The position numbers were made by a program, and so were the translations under genes. From positions 496,001 to 560,000 of the forward strand of contig NZ_FQWC01000002.1 in assembly GCF_900129555.1 (NCBI RefSeq): a DNA stretch of 64,000 bases, written 5' to 3'. Shown piece by piece: positions 54,076-61,987 of the stretch. The stretch comes from Flavobacterium defluvii (GTDB lineage Bacteria; Bacteroidota; Bacteroidia; Flavobacteriales; Flavobacteriaceae). The notes under the pieces were generated by a model. The model had not been told where the DNA came from and ran no database searches. It saw nothing but the letters and a program-made list of their open reading frames with translations. Within the stretch, counting starts at the first letter, position 1. Each line of letters starts with the position of its first letter.

Positions 54076-54498
54076 ATGAAAGAAATCAAAAAAAGATCGG
54101 TTTGTCCGGTCAGCAGTTCGTTAGATATATGGGGAGATAAGTGGTCATTGCTTATTGTGCGTGATTTGATGTACGCCAAACAATGTACTTATGGAGATTT
54201 TCTAAAATCAGATGAAAAAATTGCGACTAATATTCTCGCTGCAAGATTATTAACCTTAGAATCGAGTGGCATTATTTCAAAAAATGAGCATCCTGAAAGT
54301 AAGGCCAAAGTACTCTACCAGCTTACAGAAAAGGGAATTAATCTGCTGCCTGTACTTATAGAGATTTATTTATGGGGAGAAAAATATTTTACGCTTTCAG
54401 ATTATCATATCGAATTTTTGAAAAAAGTAAAAGAAGATAAACAGCAGTTTATTAATAACCTGACACAAAAATTAAGAAAAGAAATTTTGAATACATAA
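54076..54498 (+). CDS. HxlR-family winged-helix regulator
   Basis: 140 residues. CPVSSSLDIWGDKWSLLIVR is the family's opening, with the conserved Cys after RSV. The winged helix includes DEKIATNILAARLLTLESSG. Family members respond to aldehydes, quinones or electrophiles through that Cys. Divergent from the hydratase-like gene, with two TTGC/GCAA palindromes between them. Confidence 0.88.
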   Translation: MKEIKKRSVCPVSSSLDIWGDKWSLLIVRDLMYAKQCTYGDFLKSDEKIATNILAARLLTLESSGIISKNEHPESKAKVLYQLTEKGINLLPVLIEIYLWGEKYFTLSDYHIEFLKKVKEDKQQFINNLTQKLRKEILNT

Positions 54499-54626
54499 TT
54501 TCGGCAGGTTATTGATATTTTGTAATTCTGTTATTGCTGCCAACTTTCAGGATTTTAATATTTTAATTATCATGAATATTATATACTTTTAGAAATTGAT
54601 TTTATTGACTAACAAACCAAAAAAAC

Positions 54627-55568
54627 ATGAATTCTGAAAACCCAAAAAATGAAATAAGCCGACGCCGATTTTTACAAAACACTACAGCCGCCGGAATTTA
54701 TTTATCTATGTTTGGTATGCCTGATTTATTGGCAAATACTGTAACAGATAAAAATACTGCCGGAATTCCGGATGTTAAGCTTAATAACGGTGTAAAAATG
54801 CCTATACTAGGATTTGGAACTTACGGACTTAGCGGCGAAGTATGCCAGCAATCTGTAGCCGATGCTATTACAGCGGGATACCGACTTATCGATACCGCAA
54901 AAGTATATGGAAATGAAGAAGCTGTGGGCAGAGGAATCAAACAGAGCGGAATTGACAGAAAGAAGCTTTTTGTTACTTCAAAATTATGGGTCGATGATGC
55001 CGGATATGAAAATGCTAAAAAAGGTTTTGAAGAAACACTAAGAAAATTGCAGCTTGATTATCTTGACCTGTATCTTATACACCGTCCGAGAGGCGATGTA
55101 AAAGGATCCTGGAAAGCAATGGAAGAACTTTACAAAGCAGGAAAAATCAAAGCTATTGGTATAAGCAACTTCGATCAGGCACAGCTTACAGATCTTTTGT
55201 CGTATGCTGAGGTAAAACCTGTGGTAAATCAGATTGAGACACATGCTTATTTTCAGCAAACCAACGATTATAATTTATTAAAAAAGCATAATATTTATAC
55301 AGAGGCATGGGCGCCTTTTGCAGAAGGCCGTAACGGACTTTTTACAAATGAAGTTCTGACTCAGATTGCCAAAAAATACAACAAAACTACAGCACAAGTA
55401 GCTTTGAGATGGCATTTCCAACGCGGCATTATTGCTATTCCGAGGTCTTCGCAAAAAGCACATATTGCAGAAAATCTTATCATATTTGATTTTAAACTAG
55501 ATGATGCGGATATGAAAGCGATTGCAAAACTCGACTTAAATACCACTCAGTTTCCGGAATGGAGTTAA
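54627..55568 (+). CDS. aldo/keto reductase with twin-arginine signal
   Basis: 313 residues. The N-terminus ISRRRFLQNTTAAGIYLSMF is a Tat signal. The catalytic tetrad is visible: GYRLIDTAKVYGNEE (Asp and Tyr), KLWVDD (Lys) and LYLIHRPRGD (His), in the order of the AKR3/AKR5-type family. It reduces aldehydes or keto acids with NADPH. The Tat signal implies export of the folded, cofactor-loaded enzyme. The next gene begins 6 bp after the stop. Confidence 0.88.
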   Translation: MNSENPKNEISRRRFLQNTTAAGIYLSMFGMPDLLANTVTDKNTAGIPDVKLNNGVKMPILGFGTYGLSGEVCQQSVADAITAGYRLIDTAKVYGNEEAVGRGIKQSGIDRKKLFVTSKLWVDDAGYENAKKGFEETLRKLQLDYLDLYLIHRPRGDVKGSWKAMEELYKAGKIKAIGISNFDQAQLTDLLSYAEVKPVVNQIETHAYFQQTNDYNLLKKHNIYTEAWAPFAEGRNGLFTNEVLTQIAKKYNKTTAQVALRWHFQRGIIAIPRSSQKAHIAENLIIFDFKLDDADMKAIAKLDLNTTQFPEWS

Positions 55569-55573
55569 AGACC

Positions 55574-56272
55574 ATGAGTAATACTTTTTCTGCCAGCAGC
55601 CAAATAGGAGTAGTATCTAATTTCTCAGATCTTGTTCATACCCATTTTAAAGGAGAAATGAATGCACTTTGCTGGTACAGAAATTTAGGTGGCGATTTTA
55701 GCGAAATTGCCGCCAAATTATCCTTAAAAGAAAATATAACCGAAGTTTTTCCTGAAGATTTAATTGCGCTCCAGCTCTCAGAAAAGGGGAGTATGGCAAG
55801 GGAAATAATCTTGAATGACTTACAATTATTAACTGATTTTGGCGCTTCGCCTTCGCTTAATTTATTGAAGTGTTATGAGCGCGACGACGAATTTGATTTC
55901 ATTTCGACAGATGTGTATTCGTTTCATGTCGATCGTTCGCCCATTGCAACCGATACTTTTTTATGTACCTATCACGGAGCTGCAAGCGATATTGTTTCTA
56001 ACGCTCAGGCAGAACAAAAAATTCTGATTCCCGAAATTCGGGCAAAGCTAAAAGAACTGCACGATGGAGCAGAAGAAGAGTTTGAAGACTTTTTAAAAGA
56101 AAATTATTTTGATTTGCATTATCAACTCCATGCAGATGCAGAACCTGTTAATTTAGGTATAGGACATCTTTGGCGTCTGGCTGTAGACCATCCAAAACAA
56201 CAAGTGCTGCCTTGTATTCACAGAGCGCCAATAGAAAATGACGGAGAATTTAGGTTGTTGTTGATTTGTTAA
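55574..56272 (+). CDS. DUF1826-like protein
   Basis: 232 residues from the ATG giving MSNTFSASSQIGVVSN; an upstream ATG would overlap the aldo/keto reductase. The segments SFHVDRSPIATDTFLCTYHG (about 128) and PCIHRAPIENDGEFRLLLIC (end) recall DUF1826 proteins, which end in HRSP...RL. Those are found beside zinc-homeostasis genes in proteobacteria; their activity is unknown. Co-transcribed with the Tat aldo/keto reductase. A diverged second copy of its last ~100 bp lies about 305 bp downstream. Confidence 0.65.
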   Translation: MSNTFSASSQIGVVSNFSDLVHTHFKGEMNALCWYRNLGGDFSEIAAKLSLKENITEVFPEDLIALQLSEKGSMAREIILNDLQLLTDFGASPSLNLLKCYERDDEFDFISTDVYSFHVDRSPIATDTFLCTYHGAASDIVSNAQAEQKILIPEIRAKLKELHDGAEEEFEDFLKENYFDLHYQLHADAEPVNLGIGHLWRLAVDHPKQQVLPCIHRAPIENDGEFRLLLIC

Positions 56273-56291
56273 AAACTAATTCTGTATATAA

Positions 56292-56438
56292 TTTCAGCCC
56301 AAGTACACTTACAGATACATTGCTTACACACCGTACGTAATCAAGGATGGAAAAATTAGCAAAAATCCTTATTATGTAGAACCTTTGGAATTGCTTTCTA
56401 GTATTGCTAGTTCTCGATCTGGTGTGCTTAAATCGTAA
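56292..56438 (+). pseudogene. gene fragment without start codon
   Basis: Open from just after a stop at 56289 to TAA at 56436. The peptide reads QPKYTYRYIAYTPYVIKDG, then KISKNPYYVEPLELLSS, and is clearly protein-like, but there is no in-frame ATG/GTG/TTG near its beginning. It looks like the 3' remnant of an unknown gene, lying between the DUF1826-like gene and its degenerate second tail. Confidence 0.45.
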
Positions 56439-56482
56439 AAGATTTTTGTTTTTATTTGTTGTTAGCCCATGTTTCTTTTTAG

Positions 56483-56671
56483 TGGCTGTGTATCGATCAT
56501 CCAAAACAACAAATTTTGCCTTGTATTCATAGATATTCAATAGAAAATAAAAGGAAATATTGGTTGTCATTGATTTGCAAAGAAAAAAAACCTTATGTCA
56601 CGGTAGCTGAAAAACAGTATAAACACGTATTGTTTTGTCTATTTAATAGTTGTTTATTTGAAAAACACTAA
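56483..56671 (+). pseudogene. degenerate duplicate of the DUF1826-like 3' end
   Basis: The first ~100 bp align with the gene end at about 56179-56276. In protein terms DHPKQQVLPCIHRAPIEN is matched by DHPKQQILPCIHRYSIEN. The frame stays open beyond, with added KEKKPYVTVAEKQYKHVLF, to TAA at 56669. No start codon. A remnant of a paralog or of a duplication at an insertion junction. Confidence 0.65.
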
Positions 56672-56681
56672 AATAAAAGTT

Positions 56682-56978
56682 ATGGCAGAAACAACAGGAA
56701 AAGTCCAATTATCTTATGATGTAAGTGATAAATGGGAAGAGGTTAAAAGCACTTTAATTAATGAATACAAATATTCGGACGTAGCATTAGATATTCCAAC
56801 AAGCTGGATTTATGATTTACCAAATACGACTTTACACCATCAAAATAAAGAAGTTTCTAAAGCAATAAAAGATATTGAAAATGTTTGTCAGAGACATAAA
56901 GTAACTCTTAAAAAAGCTGTTGCAGCATTAATTTCTGAAGTAGCTTATTACAACGAGAAAAAACATTATAATGAGTGA
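56682..56978 (+). CDS. small protein of unknown function
   Basis: 98 residues from the ATG; an in-frame TTG upstream is weaker. The first half mixes strands and loops (VQLSYDVSDKWEEVKSTLIN), the second half is helical and ends with KKAVAALISEVAYYNEKKHY. No signal or membrane segment. No family recognised. It begins directly after the degenerate DUF1826 tail and marks the left side of the accessory island. Confidence 0.6.
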   Translation: MAETTGKVQLSYDVSDKWEEVKSTLINEYKYSDVALDIPTSWIYDLPNTTLHHQNKEVSKAIKDIENVCQRHKVTLKKAVAALISEVAYYNEKKHYNE

Positions 56979-57011
56979 TTTATCTTTTATGAAAATGTTT
57001 CATTATTAGAA

Positions 57012-57152
57012 ATGTTCATATTGTTAAGTTTGAGGAGGAAAATAAAAATTCTGCTCACCAAAGGAGATGTTTTTGGAGAGTTTTCCAAATTCCTGCTTAC
57101 TACACAGTCACAAATTAATTCGCTAAACAAAACAATTCTAAATTTATGGTAA
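57012..57152 (+). CDS. possible 46-residue ORF or gene remnant
   Basis: ATG to TAA reads MFILLSLRRKIKILLTKGDV, then FGEFSKFLLTTQSQINSLNK and TILNLW. Codon use (CTGCTCACC, GGAGAG) looks coding, but length and lack of partners make it uncertain. It may be a fragment of a lost gene in the debris zone. Confidence 0.3.
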   Translation: MFILLSLRRKIKILLTKGDVFGEFSKFLLTTQSQINSLNKTILNLW

Positions 57153-57177
57153 ACCGTAATTACTGACTGTTTTTTTT

Positions 57178-57222
57178 GTGTAGTATTGTTAAATATTAGA
57201 CTACACTATATAATGTATAGTC
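57178..57222. promoter_or_regulatory. overlapping inverted repeats before HEPN gene
   Basis: GTGTAGT (57178-57184) and ACTACAC (57200-57206) are exact inverted arms. The second arm also starts a 24-bp near-palindrome (57199-57222, GACTA...TAGTC). Located 77-121 bp before the HEPN-protein ATG; a candidate operator for island control. Confidence 0.45.
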
Positions 57223-57298
57223 ATTTATAACTAGTAAAGACTCACACTATAATAGGATATATATAATTTGACTGTTATAGTTGAAAAAAATAGAGACA

Positions 57299-58474
57299 AT
57301 GGGAGAATTGACAAGAAAAATTTATACTGACTTCATAATAACACCGAAAAGTAATAAAAGTTTAAAACGTTATTTTGGTTCATTAAAACGACATTTACAA
57401 AACCCTTGGACAATTGATAATTCTGAATATATAGATAAAGATACTTTTAGGATAGTTTTAGAAACATTTTGTGTAAAATCATTTTTATTTCAAGACAAAG
57501 TTTTGGAAAAAACTCTTTCAGCAAAATTATTTATAGGTTTGACTTCTAATGATATTCGACTATTAAAATTTGAAATTGATCATGAGGTTTCAAAAGAACA
57601 TCTTTTAGAAATAATAGGATTTGTATTAGATTCTTTTCATGAATCTGTACTAAAAACTAGTACACATTATAATGACTTTAATCATGATTTTCAATTTGGA
57701 GGACCAACTGATGAAAATTGGCTAAGTAAAGATATTAGAGATAGTCGAACAATTAAACTTTATTCGGAAAAAGAAAAAAAAACTTATTTTTTGGCATCAA
57801 CTGAGAAAATTATTATCGACTCTAAGGAGATAAGTTATGTTGCTCCAAATAGCATTTCTGTTTCTTTAAGTTTAATGAAAAAATCTCTCAAAAAAGCAAA
57901 ATCTATTTATGCTAAAATAATTCCGAAGTTTAAAAATAATAAAAAAATAGGCATTGATGCTACATCAGACCTTTATGATTTTTTTGAGGAAATACAAACT
58001 AGTATCATATTTTCGTATATAGCTGTCGAAGCATTTTCAAACGCAGCAATTCCAGAAGATTTTGAGCATGAAAAATTTAATGAAAAGGGAATAAAAGAAA
58101 TTTGGAGCAAAAGCAACATTGAACGTTGGATGACAACAAGCGAAAAAGTTGGAATACTATTGCCAAAAATTTTAAATTCATCAGATGTAAAGCAGGAACC
58201 TTTTTGGCATACATTTAAAAATCTAGAAAAACTGCGTAATGAAATTGTTCATCAGAAAACTGTTCAAAAAGAAACAGCTCTTGATACAGCCATTTATAGT
58301 AAGATGCTTGATCAGAATATTTTCAATATAATAGAATCTTCGATCGAAGTGATCGATTTTTATTATAAGTTAAATAATGCTCACCCATATTTCCCTCTTG
58401 GCTTGGGTATTGCTAAATTTCAAATAGAAAAAATTGAGAGTATGGAAAAGCACTTTAAAATCTTAGAAGATTAA
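57299..58474 (+). CDS. HEPN-domain protein (putative RNase effector)
   Basis: 391 residues from the ATG; an in-frame TTG 18 bp upstream is weaker. The N-terminal ~200 residues are a basic, mixed-fold region of unknown type. The C-terminal part (about 225-385) is all-helical and contains LEKLRNEIVHQK (R313, H318), the RxxxxH motif of HEPN ribonucleases, preceded by a long helix SIIFSYIAVEAFSNAAI typical of the fold. HEPN proteins are common effectors in toxin-antitoxin and phage-defence systems. Next downstream are a DUF3010 protein and a Ser/Thr kinase on the same strand (97-bp gap). Confidence 0.72.
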   Translation: MGELTRKIYTDFIITPKSNKSLKRYFGSLKRHLQNPWTIDNSEYIDKDTFRIVLETFCVKSFLFQDKVLEKTLSAKLFIGLTSNDIRLLKFEIDHEVSKEHLLEIIGFVLDSFHESVLKTSTHYNDFNHDFQFGGPTDENWLSKDIRDSRTIKLYSEKEKKTYFLASTEKIIIDSKEISYVAPNSISVSLSLMKKSLKKAKSIYAKIIPKFKNNKKIGIDATSDLYDFFEEIQTSIIFSYIAVEAFSNAAIPEDFEHEKFNEKGIKEIWSKSNIERWMTTSEKVGILLPKILNSSDVKQEPFWHTFKNLEKLRNEIVHQKTVQKETALDTAIYSKMLDQNIFNIIESSIEVIDFYYKLNNAHPYFPLGLGIAKFQIEKIESMEKHFKILED

Positions 58475-58571
58475 TAATTATAATAGCTAACTGTAATAAA
58501 TTATAATAATTTATAAGAAGTTGATTATATAAAAACCGAAAAACATAAAATTAAACTAAACAAAATTGATT

Positions 58572-58985
58572 ATGAAAGTATGCGCAATTGAAATAAAATC
58601 TAATAAAATAATCTTCGTTGTTTTGGAAAAAGATTCAGATAATCAAATTACTGAAAGTACAGGTAAGGTAAAAACTATTGTACTTGATGACGACCACAAT
58701 CACTCTCAAGTGATTGATTGTATAGAAACTATTCATTCTCATTTTAATTCTCTAGAGATTGATAAAATTGTAATTTTATCAAGAAGCTCAAAAGGTCAAT
58801 TTTCATCTTCTGGAATTTCTTTTAAGTTAGAAGGTTTTATTCAAGCATATAAAAATAAGCCAGTCGAATTTGTTTCTCCAAAAACTTTAAGTGCCTTTTA
58901 TAAAAAAAATACTTTAGGGATAGCTGCACAATTTAGTTATCAATCGGAAGCTTCAAAATTGGCATACTACATTTTAAATTCTTAA
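58572..58985 (+). CDS. DUF3010-like protein (RNase H/RuvC-like fold suspected)
   Basis: 137 residues from the ATG; an upstream in-frame TTG is weaker. MKVCAIEIKSNKIIFVVLEK is the opening I associate with DUF3010. IDKIVILSRSSKGQFSSSGI and SFKLEGFIQAYKNKPVEFVS follow the family pattern. The small alpha/beta domain with an initial strand bearing an acidic residue (AIE) suggests an RNase H/RuvC-like fold, but catalysis is unproven. It is 3 nt before the kinase gene, so the two are translationally coupled. Confidence 0.72.
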   Translation: MKVCAIEIKSNKIIFVVLEKDSDNQITESTGKVKTIVLDDDHNHSQVIDCIETIHSHFNSLEIDKIVILSRSSKGQFSSSGISFKLEGFIQAYKNKPVEFVSPKTLSAFYKKNTLGIAAQFSYQSEASKLAYYILNS

Positions 58986-58988
58986 ATA

Positions 58989-60080
58989 ATGGGCGACGAA
59001 AATGTAGACGAAATAATTAAAGATTTTATTTTATTACAAGATGATATTGTAATAGATAGATATTCTAACGGTGGCGCAAATGGTGAATTATATTTTGGTG
59101 AAAGAAAATTATTATCTGATAGAGTAGCACTAAAGTTTTACTATTATAATAAAGATGTTTCAACTCATAATGAACCATTAATTCTTAAAAGTATTGAACA
59201 TCCAAATATTCTAAAAATTTATGATGCAAAAATAATTCATCAGCAATATGCTTATTTTTTAACACCAGAGATCAGTGGAGGTGATTTGAAAAATTTTAAA
59301 GATAATAATATTGTAAGCTTCTATGATGCTATAAATATCACACAAGGAATATTGAACGGTTTGAGTGAATTGCACAAAAATCCAAATAATTTACTTCATA
59401 GGGATTTAAAACCAAAAAATATCTTAATTGATCAAGAAACTAAAACACCTTATATTGCTGATTTTGGTTCGGTAAAATTTATTTCAAATGCAGAAAACTC
59501 AGTAGTTGCGTCAAAATCTACGCAAATTTATAGACCAAATGAATCTGTTGTTCAAAATGTTTATAATAGACAATCTGATATATATCAAGTAGGCATAATT
59601 TTTTTTCAGCTCTTAGGAGGAAAATTTCCAGAAGCACCTTTTGAATGGTTAGATGATAGACAAAAATCTAAATTTTTAAAGATTTCAGGATCTGAATTTG
59701 AAAAATGGCAATTTATAGATTCAGCTATAGATAACTTAATAGTAAAAAATAAATTACTAGATTATGATTCTTTACCAGCATATATAAATAATAAAGTTAA
59801 GGCAGTAATTAAGACGGCTACTAATAAAGATTTGAATAAGAGGTATTTTACGTGCTCAGAATTTATTAAAGACCTTTTTGATTTGAAAAAACAAAATAAA
59901 GATTGGAGGATAGATAATCAGGAAATTTATGCGAATAAAGAAAATAAAAAATATTACAGAATAAGTGAAGATAAGAAAGGATATTGTTTACAAGTGAGTA
60001 AGAACCAAGTAAATTGGACAAAAGACAATAAACATGATGGAACATTGGAATCAATTATAAGTAGAATACATAAAGATTAA
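58989..60080 (+). CDS. eukaryotic-like serine/threonine protein kinase
   Basis: 363 residues. The kinase domain spans about 20-295: a glycine loop SNGGANGELYFG (26-37), VALKF (Lys49), Glu in HNEPLILKSI, HRDLKPKN (137-144), and DFG in YIADFGSVKF (158-160). All catalytic residues are present. A ~65-residue C-terminal tail (DWRIDNQEIYANKENKKYYR...) has no membrane helix and no PASTA domain, so this is a soluble kinase, unlike PknB. It forms an operon with DUF3010 and ends before a clear terminator. The context suggests signalling or defence rather than cell-wall control. Confidence 0.85.
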   Translation: MGDENVDEIIKDFILLQDDIVIDRYSNGGANGELYFGERKLLSDRVALKFYYYNKDVSTHNEPLILKSIEHPNILKIYDAKIIHQQYAYFLTPEISGGDLKNFKDNNIVSFYDAINITQGILNGLSELHKNPNNLLHRDLKPKNILIDQETKTPYIADFGSVKFISNAENSVVASKSTQIYRPNESVVQNVYNRQSDIYQVGIIFFQLLGGKFPEAPFEWLDDRQKSKFLKISGSEFEKWQFIDSAIDNLIVKNKLLDYDSLPAYINNKVKAVIKTATNKDLNKRYFTCSEFIKDLFDLKKQNKDWRIDNQEIYANKENKKYYRISEDKKGYCLQVSKNQVNWTKDNKHDGTLESIISRIHKD

Positions 60081-60086
60081 ATAACC

Positions 60087-60120
60087 AAAAAAAAGAGACA
60101 CTTTTAAGTCTCTTTTTTTT
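60087..60120. terminator. terminator of kinase operon
   Basis: AAAAAAAAGAGAC / GTCTCTTTTTTTT around an 8-base loop. It also works for the convergent HTH gene. Confidence 0.85.
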
Positions 60121-60145
60121 GGTTTAATATATCTTATGTAAACAA

Positions 60146-60550
60146 TCATTTCCCAATCAATTTCTCCAACCTAACCATCATCTCATCTTTCTCCTTCAAC
60201 ATTCTTTCAAACAAAGCAATTTTCTCTTCATGAAGTTTTTTGATTTCTTCAATCGGATTGTTATTAAAAACTTCAATCTTGTTATTGAACATTGCATTAT
60301 CCGAGAAATTACAAGAAATTAAATTCACCGCCTGTTCTTCATCAAAATTCTGAAAAGCTTCAACAGGAATTTTTAAAACAGCAGAGATTTGTTTCAGCAA
60401 ATTGTCTTCAATAACATCTTTCTGCTCCAGCAAAGAAATTTTCTTTTGGTTCCAGTCTTCGCCCAAATCATAAGCTAGAGCTTCCTGCTTAATGTTTAGC
60501 ATTTCTCTGAAACGTTTTACGTTTCTTCCCTGATGTATTTTCTGTTCCAT
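60146..60550 (-). CDS. XRE-family helix-turn-helix regulator
   Basis: 134 residues from the ATG giving MEQKIHQGRNVKRF; more distant ATGs would add an unlikely leader. HTH about 8-62 (RFREMLNIKQEALAYDLGED, WNQKKISLLEQ), then a linker and a coiled-coil end (KIALFERMLKEKDEMMVRLE) for multimerisation. This build is common in Bacteroidota. Convergent with the kinase operon and divergent from an unknown gene; it could regulate either. Confidence 0.82.
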   Translation of the reverse strand: MEQKIHQGRNVKRFREMLNIKQEALAYDLGEDWNQKKISLLEQKDVIEDNLLKQISAVLKIPVEAFQNFDEEQAVNLISCNFSDNAMFNNKIEVFNNNPIEEIKKLHEEKIALFERMLKEKDEMMVRLEKLIGK

Positions 60551-60731
60551 AATGAATATCAATTTTTCTAAAAGCTCAAAGATAAAGCCATTTGGATTAA
60601 AAATCCTGAGTTTCAAAGATAAAAAAATATCCCATAATACATCAATTTTGTCAGGTAATATATCCACTTTTTGAATAGATTATCCTTTTGAAAGATTAGA
60701 ATTTCGCGCTTCAATTTTAAATCCCCGTAGT

Positions 60732-61292
60732 ATGAAAAAGAATAAAATATCCTTCGAAACCGGATTTTGGGTTGGTTTTGAAGGCGGAAATCCATTTAAA
60801 GCAATTGAGGCCTTTTTTGACTTTGCAGATCTTGATTATTATAAACAAAATTTAACCGAAACGGTAATGTACTGCTATAATAGAAATGTCTACAAACAAG
60901 ACAATCCATCGGATGTTTTTGTATTGTATACAGCTTTTAGCTTTTTTATCAAAGTATGTTATTTTCTAAAAAAGAAAAGCAAAAAATGGAAAGTTAAAGC
61001 GTCTTTGCGCAGCGAAAAAGTTTTTCATTTTTCTTCTTTAACGAAGGAAGAATATGAAAATCCTTTTGTAGTATTTCAAAAAGCATTTGATAAAAAAACG
61101 CTAGAAGAATTTACGTTTTTTCTAACGCAAATAGTCGAACATTCGTTGTCTCCGCATTCCGAAGATCCGGAATCTGACGTCACAACGCCTTATATTTATA
61201 TCATTAAAATGCTCGATGCAGCAGAAATAATAAGAGAAAGGGGAGTGGAGAAAATCCATAAAAAACATCCGACTGATTCTCTAACAAAATAA
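60732..61292 (+). CDS. protein of unknown function
   Basis: 186 residues, no signal peptide or membrane helix. The N-terminal GFWVGFEGGNPFKAIEAFFD region is helical and aromatic, the middle is basic (FLKKKSKKWKVKASLRSEKV), and the end is charged. No family recognised. Divergent from the XRE regulator (about 180 bp apart). It might belong to the accessory island or to the regulator. Confidence 0.65.
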   Translation: MKKNKISFETGFWVGFEGGNPFKAIEAFFDFADLDYYKQNLTETVMYCYNRNVYKQDNPSDVFVLYTAFSFFIKVCYFLKKKSKKWKVKASLRSEKVFHFSSLTKEEYENPFVVFQKAFDKKTLEEFTFFLTQIVEHSLSPHSEDPESDVTTPYIYIIKMLDAAEIIRERGVEKIHKKHPTDSLTK

Positions 61293-61311
61293 AATATTCA
61301 TTAGATATAAA

Positions 61312-61518
61312 TCAACTTTCCGTATCAGCATCTTTATTCTCTATAATTTCCTGCGAAATAGTAACGCTTTCTAAATCGCTTTGCTCTGGTTTTTCGTCCC
61401 AATGTCCCCAGTCGCCCTGATAGATTTTTACACAGACCATTTCATTATTATCTCCGGGGTAAATTTTTGTATTACAAATGCCGTGATTACTTTTATCTGT
61501 TTTTTTTGAATTTTCCAT
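61312..61518 (-). CDS. small hydrophilic protein of unknown function
   Basis: 68 residues, no hydrophobic segment, two Cys (ICNTK, MVCVK) and a central YQGDWGHWDEKPEQSD. No family recognised. Convergent with the gene at 60732-61292 (19-bp gap). Confidence 0.55.
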   Translation of the reverse strand: MENSKKTDKSNHGICNTKIYPGDNNEMVCVKIYQGDWGHWDEKPEQSDLESVTISQEIIENKDADTES

Positions 61519-61545
61519 AATATAAATTTTTAGAGTTAAACAGAC

Positions 61546-61703
61546 TTAGTCAATCTGAGATGTTTTTGTAGTATCGGTTTTTTGTAATAAAGCTTCTTTT
61601 TGATCTCGTTTATCATCTTCGTCATCACAAGGAATAAGTGTGCAGCTAAAACTTGTTGATACTAATATTATTATAATTATGAAAGCGAATAGTAGATTTT
61701 CAT
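61546..61703 (-). pseudogene. small lipoprotein gene with a single-base frameshift
   Basis: The ATG at 61703 reads MKIYYSLS and stops. If one A is added to its AAAA run the frame becomes MKNLLFAFIIIIILVSTSFS-C, a textbook lipoprotein signal with lipobox SFSC, then TLIPCDDEDDKRDQKEALLQ and KTDTTKTSQID to TAA at 61546. The corrected product is about 52 residues, like the small lipoproteins at 5395 and 10806. The cause is a deletion or a sequencing error. Confidence 0.58.
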
Positions 61704-61987
61704 GCGTTTATTTTTTGTGAGAATTAGTTCGCAAAGTTAATTCTGAGTCCGAATCGTATTTACATAATTTCGATCTCGATTTATATTATTTCCATGTTAG
61801 TGCCATTATTTTTCTAAATCATCTATTAAAAATTCCCTTTTTCCACCCGTCTCTTTTTTGTAACATTTAGATGAGACATGGGTATTATGTAATTTTTGAA
61901 TAGAAATTATATAAAATGAAGGATATGTAATACGGAAATTTGTAAGATTAGATATTCAATAGTTATAAACTTAAAAAGATAATTATC

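Noticed and set aside
60146..60550. XRE regulator as the antitoxin of a toxin-antitoxin pair with the kinase
   Set aside because: The genes converge and are separated by a terminator, unlike co-transcribed TA pairs.
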